From positions 62,001-126,000 of the forward strand of contig NZ_AUGS01000008.1 of NCBI RefSeq assembly GCF_000422785.1: a DNA stretch of 64,000 bases. Reading direction: 5' to 3'. Every line of letters starts with the position of its first letter. Position 1 is the first letter of the stretch. Origin of the DNA: Pseudovibrio exalbescens DSM 16456. Lineage in GTDB: Bacteria > Pseudomonadota > Alphaproteobacteria > Rhizobiales > Stappiaceae. A model generated the notes under the pieces. It worked only from the letters and a program-made list of their open reading frames with translations. It searched no databases and had not been told where the DNA came from. Both the position numbers and the translations under genes were made by a program. Shown one piece after another: positions 63,774-64,000 of the stretch.

Positions 63774-64000
63774 AAAGAAGGCCGCCTCTTGGACGGCCTT
63801 GAGTCTAGGGAGGAAACGCCCAAGGAGGGCGGCGCACAATCACCTGATTGCGCCGCACAATAACAACATTGCAGTGCAGCAAAGTCAATTAGAACCTATG
63901 GTGAACCCTGATTTCTATGGGCCCCCTAAATCCGACACCACAAGGCGTCTAAGCAACTCTTGGTTTGTTTGCAGCGGCCTATCCCATCTTCACGGACTCA
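63774..64000. other. Intergenic region to window end
   Basis: 227 bases. AAGGCCG/CGGCCTT (about 63778-63801) forms a hairpin just past the amidohydrolase stop, a probable weak terminator. A second interrupted hairpin, GCGGCGCA-C-AAT/ATT-G-CGCCGC, lies at about 63830-63856. No gene is visible before the window ends. Confidence 0.4.

Overview
The window reads as ordinary chromosomal core sequence from an alphaproteobacterium, most likely Hyphomicrobiales (Rhizobiales). The lineage call rests on gene content: the cell-cycle proteins TrcR (DUF1013), RcdA (DUF1465), GapR (DUF2312) and CpdR, a 6S RNA between zapA and the 5-formyltetrahydrofolate cyclo-ligase gene, the orphan aa3 oxidase subunit IV, and a tkt-gap-pgk block followed by ThiE-like, Sel1, efp and inositol monophosphatase genes. 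I cannot name a genus. I saw no insertion sequence, prophage, CRISPR array, toxin-antitoxin pair or defence island.

Region by region. 1-8045 (minus strand): ruvC-ruvA-ruvB-ybgC, then tolQ-tolR-tolA-tolB, pal and the 3'-truncated cpoB, i.e. Holliday-junction processing plus the Tol-Pal envelope-constriction machine. 8302-12297: an Lrp/AsnC regulator, then on the minus strand a DUF4164 gene, zapA, 6S RNA, the folate cyclo-ligase gene, ymdB and yebC. 12298-23035 (plus strand): tkt, gap and pgk, each followed by its own intrinsic terminator, then a ThiE-like gene, a Sel1 protein, efp, suhB, and a two-gene MotA-like/OmpA-like envelope motor. 23134-28558: trcR, a quinone oxidoreductase, DUF1192, rcdA, two unfamiliar genes and rpmE. 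28802-34999: an ABC exporter, an SDR enzyme, propionyl-CoA synthetase, a TauE/SafE permease and a membrane protein. 35474-40296: two divergent YdcH-like genes, purE-purK, a MATE pump and a class II glutamine amidotransferase. 41065-51171: rpsU, a TPR lipoprotein, a secreted hydrolase with an unknown exported partner, an aa3 oxidase subunit, an ABC1 kinase, a small hydrolase, purB and an M3 peptidase. 51390-56464: an orphan sigma-54 response regulator, an L,D-transpeptidase and a DUF882 peptidase-like protein. 56530-63773: gapR, an EamA permease, DUF1036-pyk, a TPR protein, rpmJ, tRNA-Val, cpdR and an N-formylglutamate amidohydrolase.

The parts that are not routine are mostly regulatory. The stretch before rcdA (25380-25810) contains a perfect TTAA-N7-TTAA motif, the form bound by CtrA, placed like a promoter element in front of a short candidate RNA with two hairpins, a CCTCCC single-stranded stretch and a strong intrinsic terminator. 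The leader of rpmE has a promoter-like sequence followed almost at once by an intrinsic terminator, which suggests attenuation. The region before tkt has two copies of TGA[G/C]TCA forming an inverted repeat. The gene at 26467 seems to change reading frame near 27155. None of these is proven by sequence alone. Gene starts were often moved inward from the longest open frame on the basis of ribosome-binding sites and family starts; each such choice is stated in its entry.
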